A DNA stretch of 64,000 nucleotides from Cheilinus undulatus (taxonomy: Eukaryota > Chordata > Actinopteri > Labriformes > Labridae). The position numbers and the translations under genes were made by a program. How positions within the stretch are numbered: the stretch's first letter is position 1; every line of letters begins with the position of its first letter. The notes under the pieces were generated by a model. That model saw only the letters and a list, made by a program, of their open reading frames with translations. It was not told the DNA's origin and did no database searches. Location: NCBI RefSeq assembly GCF_018320785.1, contig NC_054884.1:17919667-17983666 (forward strand), written 5' to 3'. Shown piece by piece: positions 1 to 11,515 of this stretch.

Positions 1-351
1 GTCTGCTATCTGTGCCATATCTGGCTGGTTGGTTGAACTGATGTCAAGTGCTTGGATAACTTAATTTCAGACTCAACCTGGTCCTGACCTGGCACCTTCT
101 ATTTTACAAGCCAGGAAGAAGCCACTTCACCTTTGTCACATTGGCTGCCTTTGCATCCTTGATCCCTTGGGCCTCGGCTGTCTGGTCTGGAACACTGCTT
201 TTCTCTTTTTCCTGCTTTTCTTTTTTTTCCTCCTCAAAACTGATTTGATGACCCCCAAAAAATCTCCAGCAATGTAACGATGGGTCCCAACCAAGACTTT
301 AGGAATGATAATGCTCTCTCCCCTACCCTGACCAAGCTCCTTAATACCATA
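1..351. other. Intergenic, nothing recognised
   Basis: No gene, exon-like splice pair or clear repeat boundary is visible here. A pyrimidine-rich run (about 200-235) and a short AT-rich piece are the only compositional features. The stretch ends at the TA dinucleotide where a Tc1-like transposon begins. Confidence 0.5.
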
Positions 352-1946
352 TTGTGCTGTGAAAAAGTATTTGCCCCCTTTCTGATTCCTGATGTTTTTG
401 CATTTTCATCACACTTAAATGTTTCGGATCATCAAACCAATTTTTATATTTCACAAAGACAACCCAAGTAAATACAAAATGCAGTGTCTGAATGATTATT
501 TAATTTTTTAAGGGTAAAAAAATTCCAAATCTATCTAACCCTCTGCGGAAAAAGTAATTGCCCCCCTTGTTAAATCATGAGTTAACTGTGATTAACCACA
601 GTTTTTGGAAAGCTGAGCTCAATTTCACTGGCCACACCCAGGCCTGATTACCGCCAGATTTGTTTAATCAAGAAATCACTTAAATAGAAGCTGCCAGACA
701 AAGTGAAGTAGGCTACAAGATCTCAGAAAGAAATGTATCATGCCACGATCTAAAGAAATTCAAGAACAAATGAGAAACAAAGTGACTGAAATCTATCAGT
801 CTGGAAAAGGTTGCAAAGCCATTTCCAAGGTTTTGGGACTCCAGTGAACCACAGTCAGAGCCATTATCCACAAATGGAGAAAACTGGGAACAATAGTTTC
901 GGCCAACCAAAATGACTCCAAGAGTGCAACAACGACTCATCCAGGAGGTCACAAAAGAACCCAAGACCACATCCGAAGAACTGCAGGCCTCACTGGCCTA
1001 AGTTAAGGTCAGAGTTCATGACTCAACCATAAGAGAGACGCTGGGCAAAAATGGCATCATGGGAGAGTTCCAAGGCCAAAACCACTGCTGACAAAAAAGA
1101 ACACAAAGGCTCATCTCACATTTGCCAACAAACATCTCAATGATCCCCAAGACTTTTGGAGAAATATTTTGTGGACTGACGATACTAAAGCTGAACTTTT
1201 TAGAAGGTGTGTGGCCCGTTACACCTGGCATAAAAATAACACAGCATTTGATAAAAAGAACATCATGCCAACAGTGGTGGTGGCAGTGTGAAGTCTGGGA
1301 CTGCTTTGTTGCTTCAGGACCTGGACCACTTGCTGTGATTGATGGAACAATGAATTCTGCTGTCTACCAGAAAATCCCAAAGGTGAACGTCCAGCCATCA
1401 GTTTGTGCCCTCAAGCTCAAGCGCTCTTGGGTTATACAGCAGGACAACAACCTGAAACATACCAGCAAGTCCACCTCTGAGTGGCTCAAAAAATAAATAA
1501 AAAATAAAGGTTTTGGAGTGGCCAAGTCAAAGTCTGGACTTAAATCCAGTTGAGATGCTGTGGTGGGACCTTAAACAGGCAGTTCATGCTGGAAAACCCT
1601 CCAATATGGCTGAGTGAACAAGAGTGGGCTAAAATTCCTCCACAGCGATGTGAAAGACTCATCACCAGTTATCTCAAATGCTTGATTTCAGTTATTGCTG
1701 CCAAGGGTGGCACAACCAGCTCTTAAGTTCAGGGGGCAATTACTTTTTCACATGGGGCCAATTATGTTTGGATTTTTTTCCCCCTTAAAAAATTAAATAA
1801 TCATTCAGACATTGCATTTTTTTTATTTACTTGGGCTGTCTTTGAGAAATGTAAAAATTTGTTTCATGATCCGAAACATTTAAGTGTGATGAAAATGCAA
1901 AAACATCAGGAGTCAGAAAGGGGGCAAATACTTTTTCATGGCACTG
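352..1946 (+). mobile_element. Tc1/mariner-like DNA transposon, degenerate
   Basis: A complete but dead Tc1-type element of about 1.6 kb. The ends are long inverted repeats: the left end reads gaaaaagtatttgccccc just inside, and the right end is its near-perfect reverse complement (gggggcaaatactttttc, about 1920-1937). TA lies at both edges (350-351 and 1947-1948), as expected for Tc1/mariner TA target duplication. The repeats extend inward at least to the shared atgtttcggatcat motif near 419-432 and its complement near 1870. The interior carries a decayed transposase on the plus strand. Other Tc1-like copies in the window belong to different families. Confidence 0.9.
740..1725 (+). pseudogene. 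Tc1 transposase pseudogene
   Basis: Starts MPRSKEIQEQMRNKV, the usual N-terminal helix-turn-helix region of Tc1 transposases, which binds the terminal inverted repeats in the nucleus. It continues with an ISKVLG/TTVRAI-type second helix-turn-helix. An in-frame TGA falls at about residue 36 and further stops and frameshifts follow. A later segment (about 1122-1496) carries catalytic-core sequence (decayed DDE region, with QDNN near residue 106 of that segment). The end, near AAKGGTTSS, matches the usual C-terminus of fish Tc1 transposases. It cannot encode an active enzyme. Confidence 0.8.
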
Positions 1947-1984
1947 TATATGCCACATCATGAGTGACAGCTGTTTCCATGGAG

Positions 1985-2185
1985 ATGTCATTCTCCAAAC
2001 TAAAGCTGATCAAAACTCAGCTCGGGAACTGAAGAGGTGAAAACAGGCTGTTTGAACTTATGCTGCTGTCCACTGAGAGGAACATCCCAGTAAATCCACA
2101 CAAGGTCATTGATTTCTACAAACACATGGCCAACGAACAATTCTACCAGCACCCTGACTACCTGACTGCCCCTCGCCCGACTTAG
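1985..2185 (+). pseudogene. hAT transposase C-terminal fragment
   Basis: A roughly 66-codon plus-strand reading with one internal TGA. It begins MSFSKLKLIKTQL and contains ELMLLSTERNIPVNPHKVID, then a TAG stop. FSKLKLIK followed by LLSTER and a VID motif is the pattern of the hAT-family (TTF-type/ZMYM-like) C-terminal dimerisation domain. Only this last piece remains; no upstream DDE core or terminal repeats are visible because a Tc1 element abuts it. The family call is from memory of the motif and is tentative. Confidence 0.45.
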
Positions 2186-2404
2186 GGCCTCAGTACAAAG
2201 TTCATTTTCTTTTGTGTGTCTTTGTAAAATAAATAAATAGATTAACCTTTATTTGTATAGCACTTTTCATACATCAAAATGTAGCACAAAGTGCTACATG
2301 GCTGAAGAGTTCATTATTCCCTGAAAGTTTAAAACAGGTATAGTGGGTTTAATCATAATAAAGATAATTCTTATTATTTAATTATAAATGTCTGACTATT
2401 ATAT

Positions 2405-2597
2405 GTGTAGTGGTGCACCTCTGCATATAGCAAGTGCCCTGTGTGCCTCACAAGGAGACTGGGGGTTCGAGATGCAGTCTGGACACAGTCGGTCCATCAG
2501 TGTGGGCCTTTGGTCTTCCCGACATCCCATCTGTCTCAGATGTAAATTGTTTTGGATAAAGGCACCCGCTACATAACATTGTAACATTGTAATAAAA
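2405..2597 (+). repeat. tRNA-derived SINE-like repeat
   Basis: Contains a box B-like gggttcgag (about 2461-2470) preceded by a loose box A-like region near tagtggtgcacc. It ends in the common teleost SINE/LINE tail ttggataaaggcacccgcta, then a short repeated acattgtaa tail. This head, body and repeated-tail order is typical of fish V-SINE/HE-type elements that borrow a LINE 3' end. It is degenerate and its exact 5' edge is uncertain. Confidence 0.55.
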
Positions 2598-3030
2598 CAG
2601 AAGTATGGAACCATTAAAGATTAACATAGAGCCTTCTATAGTGCATTACTAGAGGTCAGCACTGTGTTTGTTGTTCCTCACAGCTGTAGTCTTCAGAAGC
2701 AGAAGAGATCAGTGAGTTCATTCACAGGCTCCACCTTCACCTCTAACACACTTTCAATAAACCTCACTGACAGACATGCCTGTTTGGTTTTGTAGCCACA
2801 GTGCAAGTCTTAACTGGGCATTTTTTTCTCTTTCTTCAATTTACATGTCAGGCATGTTTTGGGGACGTGTAAGAACAATAAAAACATGTCTTAAAAGGGT
2901 AAAATATGTCCCCTTTAACTTCAGATTTATTTTTCTCTACAAGGTATAATTTTTTGATATTCTAAGTTTTTCTTGATTTTACTTGACTCATAATTTTTGT
3001 TTGAATTTTACTTTTAATATTACTCTAAAT

Positions 3031-3579
3031 CAGGGGTGTCCAAACTATGGATTTTTTTGAAGTTACATTAAATATGGCCCTCAATAGAGCATGAAGCTTG
3101 TGCTACACTGTATTATTCATCGTAGTTTTGAAACAAGGCAGTGCTACCATACTAATACTGTAAACAAACGTTTTGACAAGGATTTGTAGCTGTTTTTTCA
3201 GGACTTAATTGAAACGACTCTATGGATAATAAAAATATTTGCAACTAAATAATAAGATATCTTGAATAAATATGCCCTAATGGATTACAGCAGCAAATAG
3301 CAGCACCAGTGATGTTCCAGGGGCAGGGCTAGTGGTAGCCAGAGCTGACTTGGGCCCCCTGAAATCTGATTGGCCTCCCCAAAATCCTTAAAATGTTTGG
3401 CCATTTGCCTTGTCGGCCATCAGTAAGCCTTTAAGCATACCCAATCACTGAGCATATTTTAACCAACGTTAGATAGGTTGTACTAACTTTAATATCGAGG
3501 TGAGATATAGAAAAGTGGCCCCACCATCCTTACAAATTTCTTCATGTGACCCCCAGTGGAAAAAGTTTGGACACCCCTG
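3031..3579. mobile_element. hAT non-autonomous element (MITE)
   Basis: The left end caggggtgtccaaact is inverted at the right end (agtttggacacccctg). Flanks are an 8-bp target duplication, ctctaaat at 3023-3030 and ctgtaaat at 3580-3587, with one mismatch. Eight-base duplication plus the CAGGGGTGTCCAAACT terminus is the hAT/Charlie signature. There is no transposase inside 549 bp, so it must have been mobilised in trans. Confidence 0.88.
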
Positions 3580-3724
3580 CTGTAAATGAATGCAATCTTT
3601 TACAATTATTTTGATTTTTGTATCTTCTAAAGTATGTTATCTTAATGTTTGCCTTTACTTGTGATTTGTCTGGCCTGTTTCATGTTACTCTTTATAATTT
3701 TGATTTTGACCTTTATAGTGTTAA

Positions 3725-3870
3725 TCCATCCAACTTCTTCTGCTTATCCAGTGCCGTGCCACTGTGGAAACAGGCTAAATAAGTTCACCCAGACTTTCCT
3801 CTCCCCAGCAACATTTTCCAACTCCTCCTCCTAGGGATCTTGAGGTGTTACCTGGCCACATGGGATAAAG
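3725..3870. repeat. Degenerate teleost interspersed repeat
   Basis: Text resembling the very common fish repeat with cttctgcttatccagt and ctctccccagcaacat, followed by a gatcttgaggtgtta stretch. I recognise the family pattern but cannot name the element with certainty. It may be a LINE fragment. Confidence 0.4.
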
Positions 3871-3889
3871 CCCATTTGGCTTTCACATG

Positions 3890-4275
3890 TAGGGTTTTCC
3901 AAACTCTAAGCGGGCTTTCATGTGTTTTGCACTGAGGAGAAAGTTCTGTCTTGCCATAAAGCCCAGATTGGTGGAGGGCTGCAGTAATGATTGTCCTTCT
4001 GGAACTTCATCCCATCTTCACACAGGATCCCTGAAGCTCAGGCAGAGTGACCATTGGCTTCTTGGTCACCTCTCTTGCTTAGGCCCTTCTCCCCTGATTT
4101 CCCAGTTTTGCCAGGCAACCAGCTCTTGGAAGAGTCCTGGTTGTGCCAAACTTCTTCCATTTGAGGATTATGGAAGCTGCTGTGCTTGGGAACCTTCAGT
4201 GCAATATTTGGTATAGCCCTCCCTGGATCTGTGCCTTACAACAGGTCTGTCTCTGGAAAACCTCACTCTTTCACC
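3890..4275 (-). mobile_element. Tc1-like transposon fragment
   Basis: On the minus strand this reads as a decayed Tc1 transposase. The DNA gatggttgtcc/aaggcccttctcccc pattern, with gtgaccattggcttcttggt and tggaagagtcctggttgtgc, is a well-known fish Tc1 transposase segment (the R-A-K-L-G / R-T-L-P region). No terminal repeats were found, so it is an internal fragment. Frames are broken. Confidence 0.6.
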
Positions 4276-6131
4276 CAAATGTGAAAAGATGGCCACCATT
4301 CATCCCCATGTTTTGCTTTCATAAGATGACAACATGCATTTTTCAGACATTCTTTGGCATTTTTGGAATTATCTGATGCCATCCTGGAACCAGGCTCACA
4401 TTAGAGTTCCCGAATCCTAAATGTCGGATTTATTTTCAGTTCTTAGAAAACGTATCTATTGATTTTACTTTATTGCAGGAAACACACACATTTAATTCAA
4501 TAGAACCATTGATGCTTGTTTTTGTCCTCTTGGTGTGAAGCTAATAGCAGATATGCTATATGACACTAAATCTAAGACTGAAAACATTTGAAATCAGGTT
4601 CTGAATACATTAATCAGCATCAGTATAAAATCACTTGATGTCATACTGCTTACACGAAAACTGAAATTTACTGGACAGGAGATAAGAAGTGAGTGAGTGT
4701 GTGATGTGGTTATCCGACACTCTGATGCTGTTCAGACACAGTCAATTTAAATGATTATCTAGGACAGTGTTTCCCAGCCTTTTTTCCTCCTCAGATAGTT
4801 TAATCCATACCCACCTAAAAGTAACACAAGAACACAAATAAGATAACTTGTGTTGAAGATCTCCAGGAACATTTTGTTCACTCTGATTGGCATTCAGTGC
4901 AGCCTGAAGCCTGCTGCTAATCTCATCACAGCCGCTGAAGCATACTAAGTATGTCAGGAGGAAACAGTGAGGGTACGACTTCTCAGCTCCTTTATTCAGC
5001 GTGTCATGTCATTGAGTGACATTTCCTGTTTAAGTGTAGATTTTTTGTTGATCGGAAGTAAAATGGAACTCAGGATGTGACCTACTCACAGTCTTATCAG
5101 CATGACCTTTGAGGTGAAGCCCTCCCAAAGGCTCTGGTTCAGGCTGAGTCAGATCCACAGGGTCAAAGTTGAAATAGTTCATCCAGTTGTCACTGATGGT
5201 TCACTGTGTAGGGCATCTTTGATCTTCTGTAAACATATTAAAGAAAATAACAGGGGGTCTGGTGAGGTTATAGCTACCTGAGAAAAGCTGAGCACTCAAA
5301 AAAAAAAAGGTGGTGCATTGCTGTAAAAAAAAAAAAAGGTTTTTGTTTGTTTCTATTAGAAACTTCACCCTTGATAACTGTATCTTCTCTGGAACATCTT
5401 AACAGCTCTTCTTTTAACACCTTAGGCTCGCACACATTTTTACCAGACCTTGATACAAACTATCAAGTAGGTGTAATTGTGGTGACTACAGTGCAAATCT
5501 AATTTTGACAACAAATGAGCAGACAAAAACCCTTTACACATTCCACAACAAGGTAATAACAAAAACCCATCATTATTCTTTGCACTGTCACATTGCATAC
5601 TTTTTACTTATGGTCATTTGGGTAAATGTAATTAGTTACTTTCCACTTATGTGGACAATGCATGTTGGCTGGGATAATTGGGATTGCACTTTATCTGCAA
5701 AAGTTGACACCCATGGGTCATTTGACGCCTCTAGAGTTAAAAATTTGAATAATTAATGATACTAGAATTAAGCTTGAGGATTAAAGTCTGTGCTAGTTTC
5801 GATTAAAGTCAAACAAACAGCATTTTAACACATAATGCAAGATCCCTATGATGGATTTCAAAGAAAATATTAGGAATATGCAAAGTTAAAAAGCTTTAAT
5901 ATCCACATTTACGTTTTCAAATCATTCAAGAAGACGCTGAAAATATGATATTTGTAAGTTATTTCTCTTCGCATTTGTAAAACTCGATGTAAGTACTTCA
6001 TTTGCGTTCAGTTAGAGTGCTTAATTCATGTTCTTTCTTCTCACTTGGAAGTCATAGCTCTGGGAGAACACGTTGCTGCTTGTCTTTCATGTGTTTTACG
6101 GTAGTAATATTTCGTAAACGGAAGTCACTGT
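4276..6131. other. Intergenic; 5' flank of tctn3 at its end
   Basis: No exon or protein-like reading frame was recognised. A hAT-like terminus (cagtgtttcccagcct, 4765) has no identifiable partner. Two A-runs lie near 5300 and 5325. The last about 130 bp are the original upstream flank of tctn3, now separated from it by a LINE. They include an ETS-like cggaagt at 6119-6125. Confidence 0.5.
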
Positions 6132-6145
6132 GACAACTTCCTTGG
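6132..6145 (+). repeat. Target-site duplication of the LINE, left copy
   Basis: gacaacttccttgg, repeated exactly at 11502-11515. It marks the precise 5' boundary of the LINE insertion. Confidence 0.93.
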
Positions 6146-6442
6146 TGGTGGAGGGGGTGGGCCTGGAGGAAGTGACGGAGACGCGGAAGTTGGAACGTTG
6201 GTTGGCGGGAGTGTGAGTTGAAGCAGTGCTGTTATCGGATTCAAACGGACTAACTGGCTATAATTTTGGATTTTGGATCGTGCATTGGGGTGCCAGTGGT
6301 TTGAGTGGGTAGTTGGGTGCGGGATATCGGCCGACGGCCTATTGGCCCGGTACGACGGTATTCTAGCTCAGCTTCTGACTGATCTGCACGTCCCCAGATA
6401 CAAGGGAGAAATTGAAGCCACATTCCCAAAGCAGGGGAAGTT

Positions 6443-7650
6443 ATGTCCACTCAGGACGTAAACTATAGGGGTGGGAGTGGGGAAGCGTGGAAGACTGTGA
6501 GTAGGAATAGACCCAAAAGAGATCGCACAGCTAGGGGTGATACCTCACAGGATAGTGATATTGATAATGTGCAGGCTAAAGTAAGGAGGGCTGAGTTAGA
6601 CAAGGAGGTGCGATTCAAAGTCCTGATAAAAGCCAAGAGTGGCTCTGGGTTCTTCTCTGTCAGTCCCCTGAAATTGACAAAAGAGTTGAAGGATAATATT
6701 GATGATGTGATGCATGCTACTGTCCTGAGCAATGGAATGATTTCTATTATATGCAAGACAGAGGCTCAGCAAGAAAAGGCACTTAAAATAAAAAACATCC
6801 TGGACAAAAGGGTTGAAGTGTTCAAACCACGCTCTGTCTCTGAAACTAAAGGGGTGATATACAATATTTCAAATGATATGTCAGAGGATGAGCTGCTGAG
6901 GAGTTTGAAAGGAGGAAATATAACTGGTGTGAAGCGCATGGGTAAAAATGATAGAGGCTTTACTCCCATACTTTTGACATTTAAGGATGAAGAGCTCCCC
7001 AAAAGGGTGATGCTGGGATACATGAGCTACTCTGTAAAGACCTATGAAAGGCCCCCAATGAGATGTTTCAAATGTCAAAGATTTGGGCATGTTGCAGCTG
7101 TGTGCCGGGAGAGAAGAAGGTGCAGATTGTGTGGTGGTGATCATGATGGGAAAGAATGCAGAGGAACAGCTAAGTGTTGCAACTGTGGAGGTAATCACCC
7201 AGCTTCCTATAGGGGATGTACACATTATCAAAAAGCTGAGAATGTACAGAAAATAAGGAAGGAGAACAAAGTGTCTTATGCAGAAGCACTCCGAAGGGTG
7301 GAAAACACAAGCAGAGTGGGGCAGACCAGAGCAGAGCCAATCAAAGGAGGAGAAATGTTAAACAGTGATGATGTCATGGTTGTGGTCAATAAGAAAAGGC
7401 TATTGGCATTTATGGTTGAAGCAATGTGGAGGGTGAAAATGGTTGCAAACAAAAATCAGATGTGGCAAGAGAAATTACTGCTGCAGCAGAGCAGCTGCTG
7501 GGATTTAAGGGTGTAGATCCAAAAGAGGTATGGGAGGCTACCTACTCACAAAATAAAGATGGACACACTGTAATTGAGGGACAGGAATTACTGTTGGGAA
7601 GTGATGAAGAAGAGATGGACAGCAGAGATGGGGATTATGTTGAGGATTAA
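6443..7650 (+). pseudogene. LINE ORF1, gag-like zinc-knuckle protein (frameshifted)
   Basis: The nucleic-acid-binding ORF1 protein packages the LINE RNA. It opens with MSTQDVNYRGG and has a basic N-terminus and an RRM-like middle part. Three CCHC-type zinc knuckles follow, at CFKCQRFGHVAAVC, CRLCGGDHDGKEC and CCNCGGNHPASYRGC (about 7064-7215). One frame is open from 6443 to 7516. An overlapping frame (7426-7650) continues the acidic C-terminus and ends at TAA 7648-7650. The simplest explanation is a single-base indel near 7410-7430. With it the intended protein would be about 400 residues, normal for I-type ORF1. The ORF1 stop overlaps the ORF2 start region. Confidence 0.85.
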
Positions 7651-10600
7651 CTTCCTTTTCCTGATGTTCTGCATCTTACAGTGGAATGCCAGGAGTCTAA
7701 TAGCAAACGGTCAGGAATTTAAGAAAAGATTAGAGGAATTCAAGGAAAAGCCAGCAATCATCTGTGTTCAAGAAACATGGTTAAAGCCAAACTTGGATTT
7801 TAAAATCAATGGATATAAATGTGAAAGGAAAGATAGAGGAAACAGGACAGGAGGGGCTTTGCTACCTTTGTTAAGATAGGAATACAGTACAGCAGGAAAG
7901 AAGTTGAGACAGATTTGGAATGTGTAATTATTGAGGCATGGACCAATAGAGGGAAAATCACTATCATCAACCTATATAACCCTAGTAATAATCTGGAAGG
8001 GAAGCATTTGCAGGAAGTAATGGATAAAATTAGTGCACCAACAGTCTGGGTAGGGGACTTCAATGCTCATAATGAGTTATGGGGAAAACAGAAAAATGAC
8101 AGGAATGGAAATATGATAGAGGAGTTTATGGATAAAAATAATCTGGTAGTGTTGAATGATGGTCAGCCAACATGGTTTAGGGAAGGGCAATCCATTTCAT
8201 CTGCAATAGACATCACAATGGTATCAGCAGAGTTAGCAGCAGTGAGTGGATGGGAAGTAATGGACCAGCGTACAATGGGGAGTGATCATGTACCTATAAG
8301 GAGCAAATTTGGAAGGTGTTTGATTGAGGAACCAGAAAACCTAGCAATGGGATTTAATTTCAGGAAAGCAAATTGGATAAAGTATGAGGAAAAATTAAAT
8401 GAAGAAATAGGCTTGATAGATAGTGAACATGGTATAGAGGAATGGAATAGGTCATTCTCCAAATACATATGGTCAGTAGCAGCAGAGACGATCCCTAGGA
8501 AGAAGGTCCCTAAAAGAGGCTCTATGGTCCCGTGGTGGAATGAAGGGTGCAGCAAAGCTGTTCATGCCAGGAATAAAGCGTACAAGAGACTAAGAAGATA
8601 TCCATTAGAAAGCTATGTAATTGAGTATAAGAAGTTGAGGGCCAGAGCCAGAAGGATCATAAAGGAGGCAAAGAAAACAAGCTGGAGAGATTTTTGTTGC
8701 AAACTGGGGCCGGAGACCTCTACGAAGAAAATGTGGAACTTAATTCATAGAATGTCTGGAGTATGCAAGCAGAGCTGTCTGCCTGTCCTTTGTCATAGTG
8801 GAGAGGAGGCTACAAACAATAAGGAGAAAGCAGATATGTTAGTAAAGCAATTTCAAAAAGTTCATAGCTCAGACAATGTGTTTAGGAAACAAAAGAATGA
8901 GAGAAGAAGTAGTAACAGGGCAAATTAGTAAGCTGCAGGCAAATAACGATAACTCAGATGCCATTAATAATTATTTTACATTAGATGAGCTAAAAAGAGC
9001 AATAAACCAAGGCAGGGACACAAGTCCAGGTAGAGATGGGCTAGAGTATCAACTTTTCAAACATGCAGGAATTTGTGTTTTAGAGGAGCTGCTAGCATTA
9101 ATTAACAGTGTGTGGGAGTCTGGCAAATTACCCAGAGAATGGAAACATGCAGTTATTATCCCAATTTTGAAACCGGGGAAAAAGCCGAGTGACCCCAGTT
9201 CTTACCGACCAATAGCCCTGACATCAGTGGTATGTAAAATCATGGAGCGCATGATAACATACAGATTAGTGTACATGCTGGAAAAAAGAAGATACTTTGT
9301 GCCGTACCAGAATGGGTTTAGGCAGGGTCATTCAACAATGGACATTAGCTTAGATGTAGATGTAAGGAGAGCTATTGCGAACAAAGAAGCAGTTGTCGCA
9401 GTATTTATTGACATTGAAAAAGCATACGATATGTTATGGAGAGAGGGGCTATTAATCACCCTACATGATGCAGGAGTAAGAGGGAGACTATTTAACTGGA
9501 TTAGGGATTTTTTAGGCAACAGGACAATACAGGTTAAAGTTGGTAGTGTGTTATCTGAAGAGGTAGAAGTGGAGAATGGCACCCCCCAGGGAAGTGTGAT
9601 CAGCCCTGTACTCTTCAACATTTTAATCAATGGCATATTTAGTACAGTGAGCAGAGACCTTGGTTTGTCATTATTTGCAGATGATGGCGCTATTTGGAAG
9701 CGAGGAAGGAATCTCTCCCACATTTTCAATAAAATACAGGGAAGCCTGGATAAAGTGGTTGATTGGACAAAAAAATGGGGATTTAAAATCTCTATAGACA
9801 AAACAAAGTTCATGGTGTTTGGGAGTAAAAAGAAAGTGCCGGATAAAGGGCTGATGGTCAGCAGTCATAATCTAGAAAGAGTTAAGAGTTTTAAATACCT
9901 GGGAGTGTGGATGGATGAAAGAGTGACATGGAAAACACATATACAGAAAACAGTGGTGAAATGTGAAAGAATAATAAATGTTTTAAGATGTCTGGCAGGA
10001 ACTGATTGGGGGGCTGACAGAGAAACCTTGTTGATGATTTACAGAGCAATGATTCGATCGTGCATAGACTATGGGTGTATGGTGTATGGGTCAGCAGCAC
10101 ACACAACTCTGAAAGCTCTGGATATTGTACAAGCTAAGGCCTTAAGAGTATGTAGCGGAGCATTTCGAACCACCCCAGTGTCAGCATTATTGGTAGAATT
10201 GGGAGAAATGCCATTGGAAATAAGGAGGGTTAAGCTTGGGCTGAAGTACTTGATGAAAATAAAAGGGCAAGATGAGTCTTTTCCAACTAAAACACTGTTA
10301 GACCAGCACTGGGAATTTGAGGGGAGGGGAAGAAGGATCAAAGTTAATTTTGGAGTCAAGCTAAAAGACATTGCAGGGAAAGTAGGTATTCTGGAGAAGA
10401 GAGTGTGTCCCCCAGTCTGCTGGGCAACTGTTCCACCATGGCTTTTTACAGAACCTGAGGTTGATTTGAGCCTTTTAAATAGTAATAAGAGGAAAAAGGA
10501 TGAAGACATCGTTGACAAAATTCACAAGCATTTGCAGCAAAAATGGAGGTCACATTTGCAGATATATACAGATGGGTCAAAAGAACCAGAAAGTGGGAGG

Positions 10601-11411
10601 ATGGCGATCAGCATTGTAATCCCCCAGTTAGGTATAAGGGAAGGCTATAGGATATCAGATCACATGTCAGTATACTCAGCAGAGATGATGGCAGTTTTGA
10701 AGGCTCTTCAGTGGGTGGAGAACAACAAACCAAGTTATGCAGTCATATGCAGTGATTCAGCAGCAACTATACAGACAATAATAGAGACACGCTCCAAATC
10801 CAGACCTGACTTAATAACAGAAATGTGCCTAATTTTGTATAGAATTAACAAATTAGGGTGTGAGGTAGGATTCATCTGGATACCAGCACATGTGGGTATA
10901 CAGGGGAATGAGGGACATTATGGCTAAAAATGCAGTAAAGCAGGGAAAAGTTAAACTGGAATTGGTTTTTGGACCACCAGAATACTCATCTGTTATAAAT
11001 CAGGCAGCAAAGGAAATGTGGCAGAACTCATGGGATAAGGAAAGCAAAGGCAGGGTATTTTATAATATACAAAAAAGCGTAGGGGGAAGGAAAAACTGCT
11101 TTGGGTGCAGCAGGAGGGATGCTGTAGTCATCACCAGAATAAGACTCGGACACTGTGGTCTTAGAAGTGGGCTGGCTCTGATTGGGAAACACCCCGATGG
11201 ACAATGTGAATGTGGAGAGACAGAGACTGTGACACATGTAATGTTACACTGCAAGAGATACTCATCTCAAAGGAGGAAACTTTTCAGGAATCTGGGTGCA
11301 GCTGGAGAGACTGTTTTCAGCATGCACACACTGCTGAATCTGGAAGACTGGAACAATATGAAGAAGCTTCTGCAGTATCTGCACTCCATTGGAGTATACA
11401 ACAGAATATGA
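7628..11411 (+). pseudogene. LINE ORF2: endonuclease, reverse transcriptase, RNase H (frameshifted)
   Basis: Encodes the enzymes for target-primed reverse transcription. Order: endonuclease (LQWNARSL and QETWLKP early, then GDFNAHNELWG and the SDHVPI motif near 8283-8300); reverse transcriptase (NGFRQGHST, FIDIEKAYD, NGTPQGSVISP, then the catalytic FADD near 9676); RNase H (YTDGS near 10568, a later SDSAA and an HVGIQGNE motif); a Cys-His tail (CECGETETVTHVMLHC). The readings change frame near 7870, 8880 and 10910, each consistent with one indel. Between these the frames are open for hundreds of codons. ATG 7628 is a plausible start in the right frame, overlapping the ORF1 end. Confidence 0.9.
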
Positions 11412-11501
11412 TTGAGTATTAACAGAAATCGCATGGAACAGTAGAGGGCAGCAATACGCCTTGGATGCGTCTAGTCTGCCAAAACCAAAGAAGAAGAAGA
11501 A

Positions 11502-11515
11502 GACAACTTCCTTGG
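11502..11515 (+). repeat. Target-site duplication of the LINE, right copy
   Basis: Exact repeat of the 14 bp at 6132-6145. Beyond it, caacgagaagc continues the original tctn3 upstream sequence. Confidence 0.93.

Larger units (their letters stand above)
6146..11501 (+). mobile_element. Full-length I-superfamily LINE retrotransposon
   Basis: A 5.36-kb non-LTR retrotransposon with about 300 bp of 5' UTR, ORF1 (6443-7650), ORF2 (7628-11411), a short 3' UTR and a tail of agaag repeats (about 11488-11501). It is flanked by identical 14-bp duplications. ORF2 carries an apurinic-type endonuclease, a reverse transcriptase and an RNase H domain after it. An RNase H placed there is characteristic of the I superfamily (I/Nimb-type clades). 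The exact clade needs phylogenetic placement. The copy is complete at both ends and nearly free of stop codons, but carries about four frameshifts, so it is a fairly young, inactivated insertion. It lies in the same orientation as tctn3. Confidence 0.93.

Noticed and set aside
4765-4800. hAT-like terminus cagtgtttcccagcct
   Set aside because: No inverted partner or 8-bp duplication found, so an element could not be delimited.
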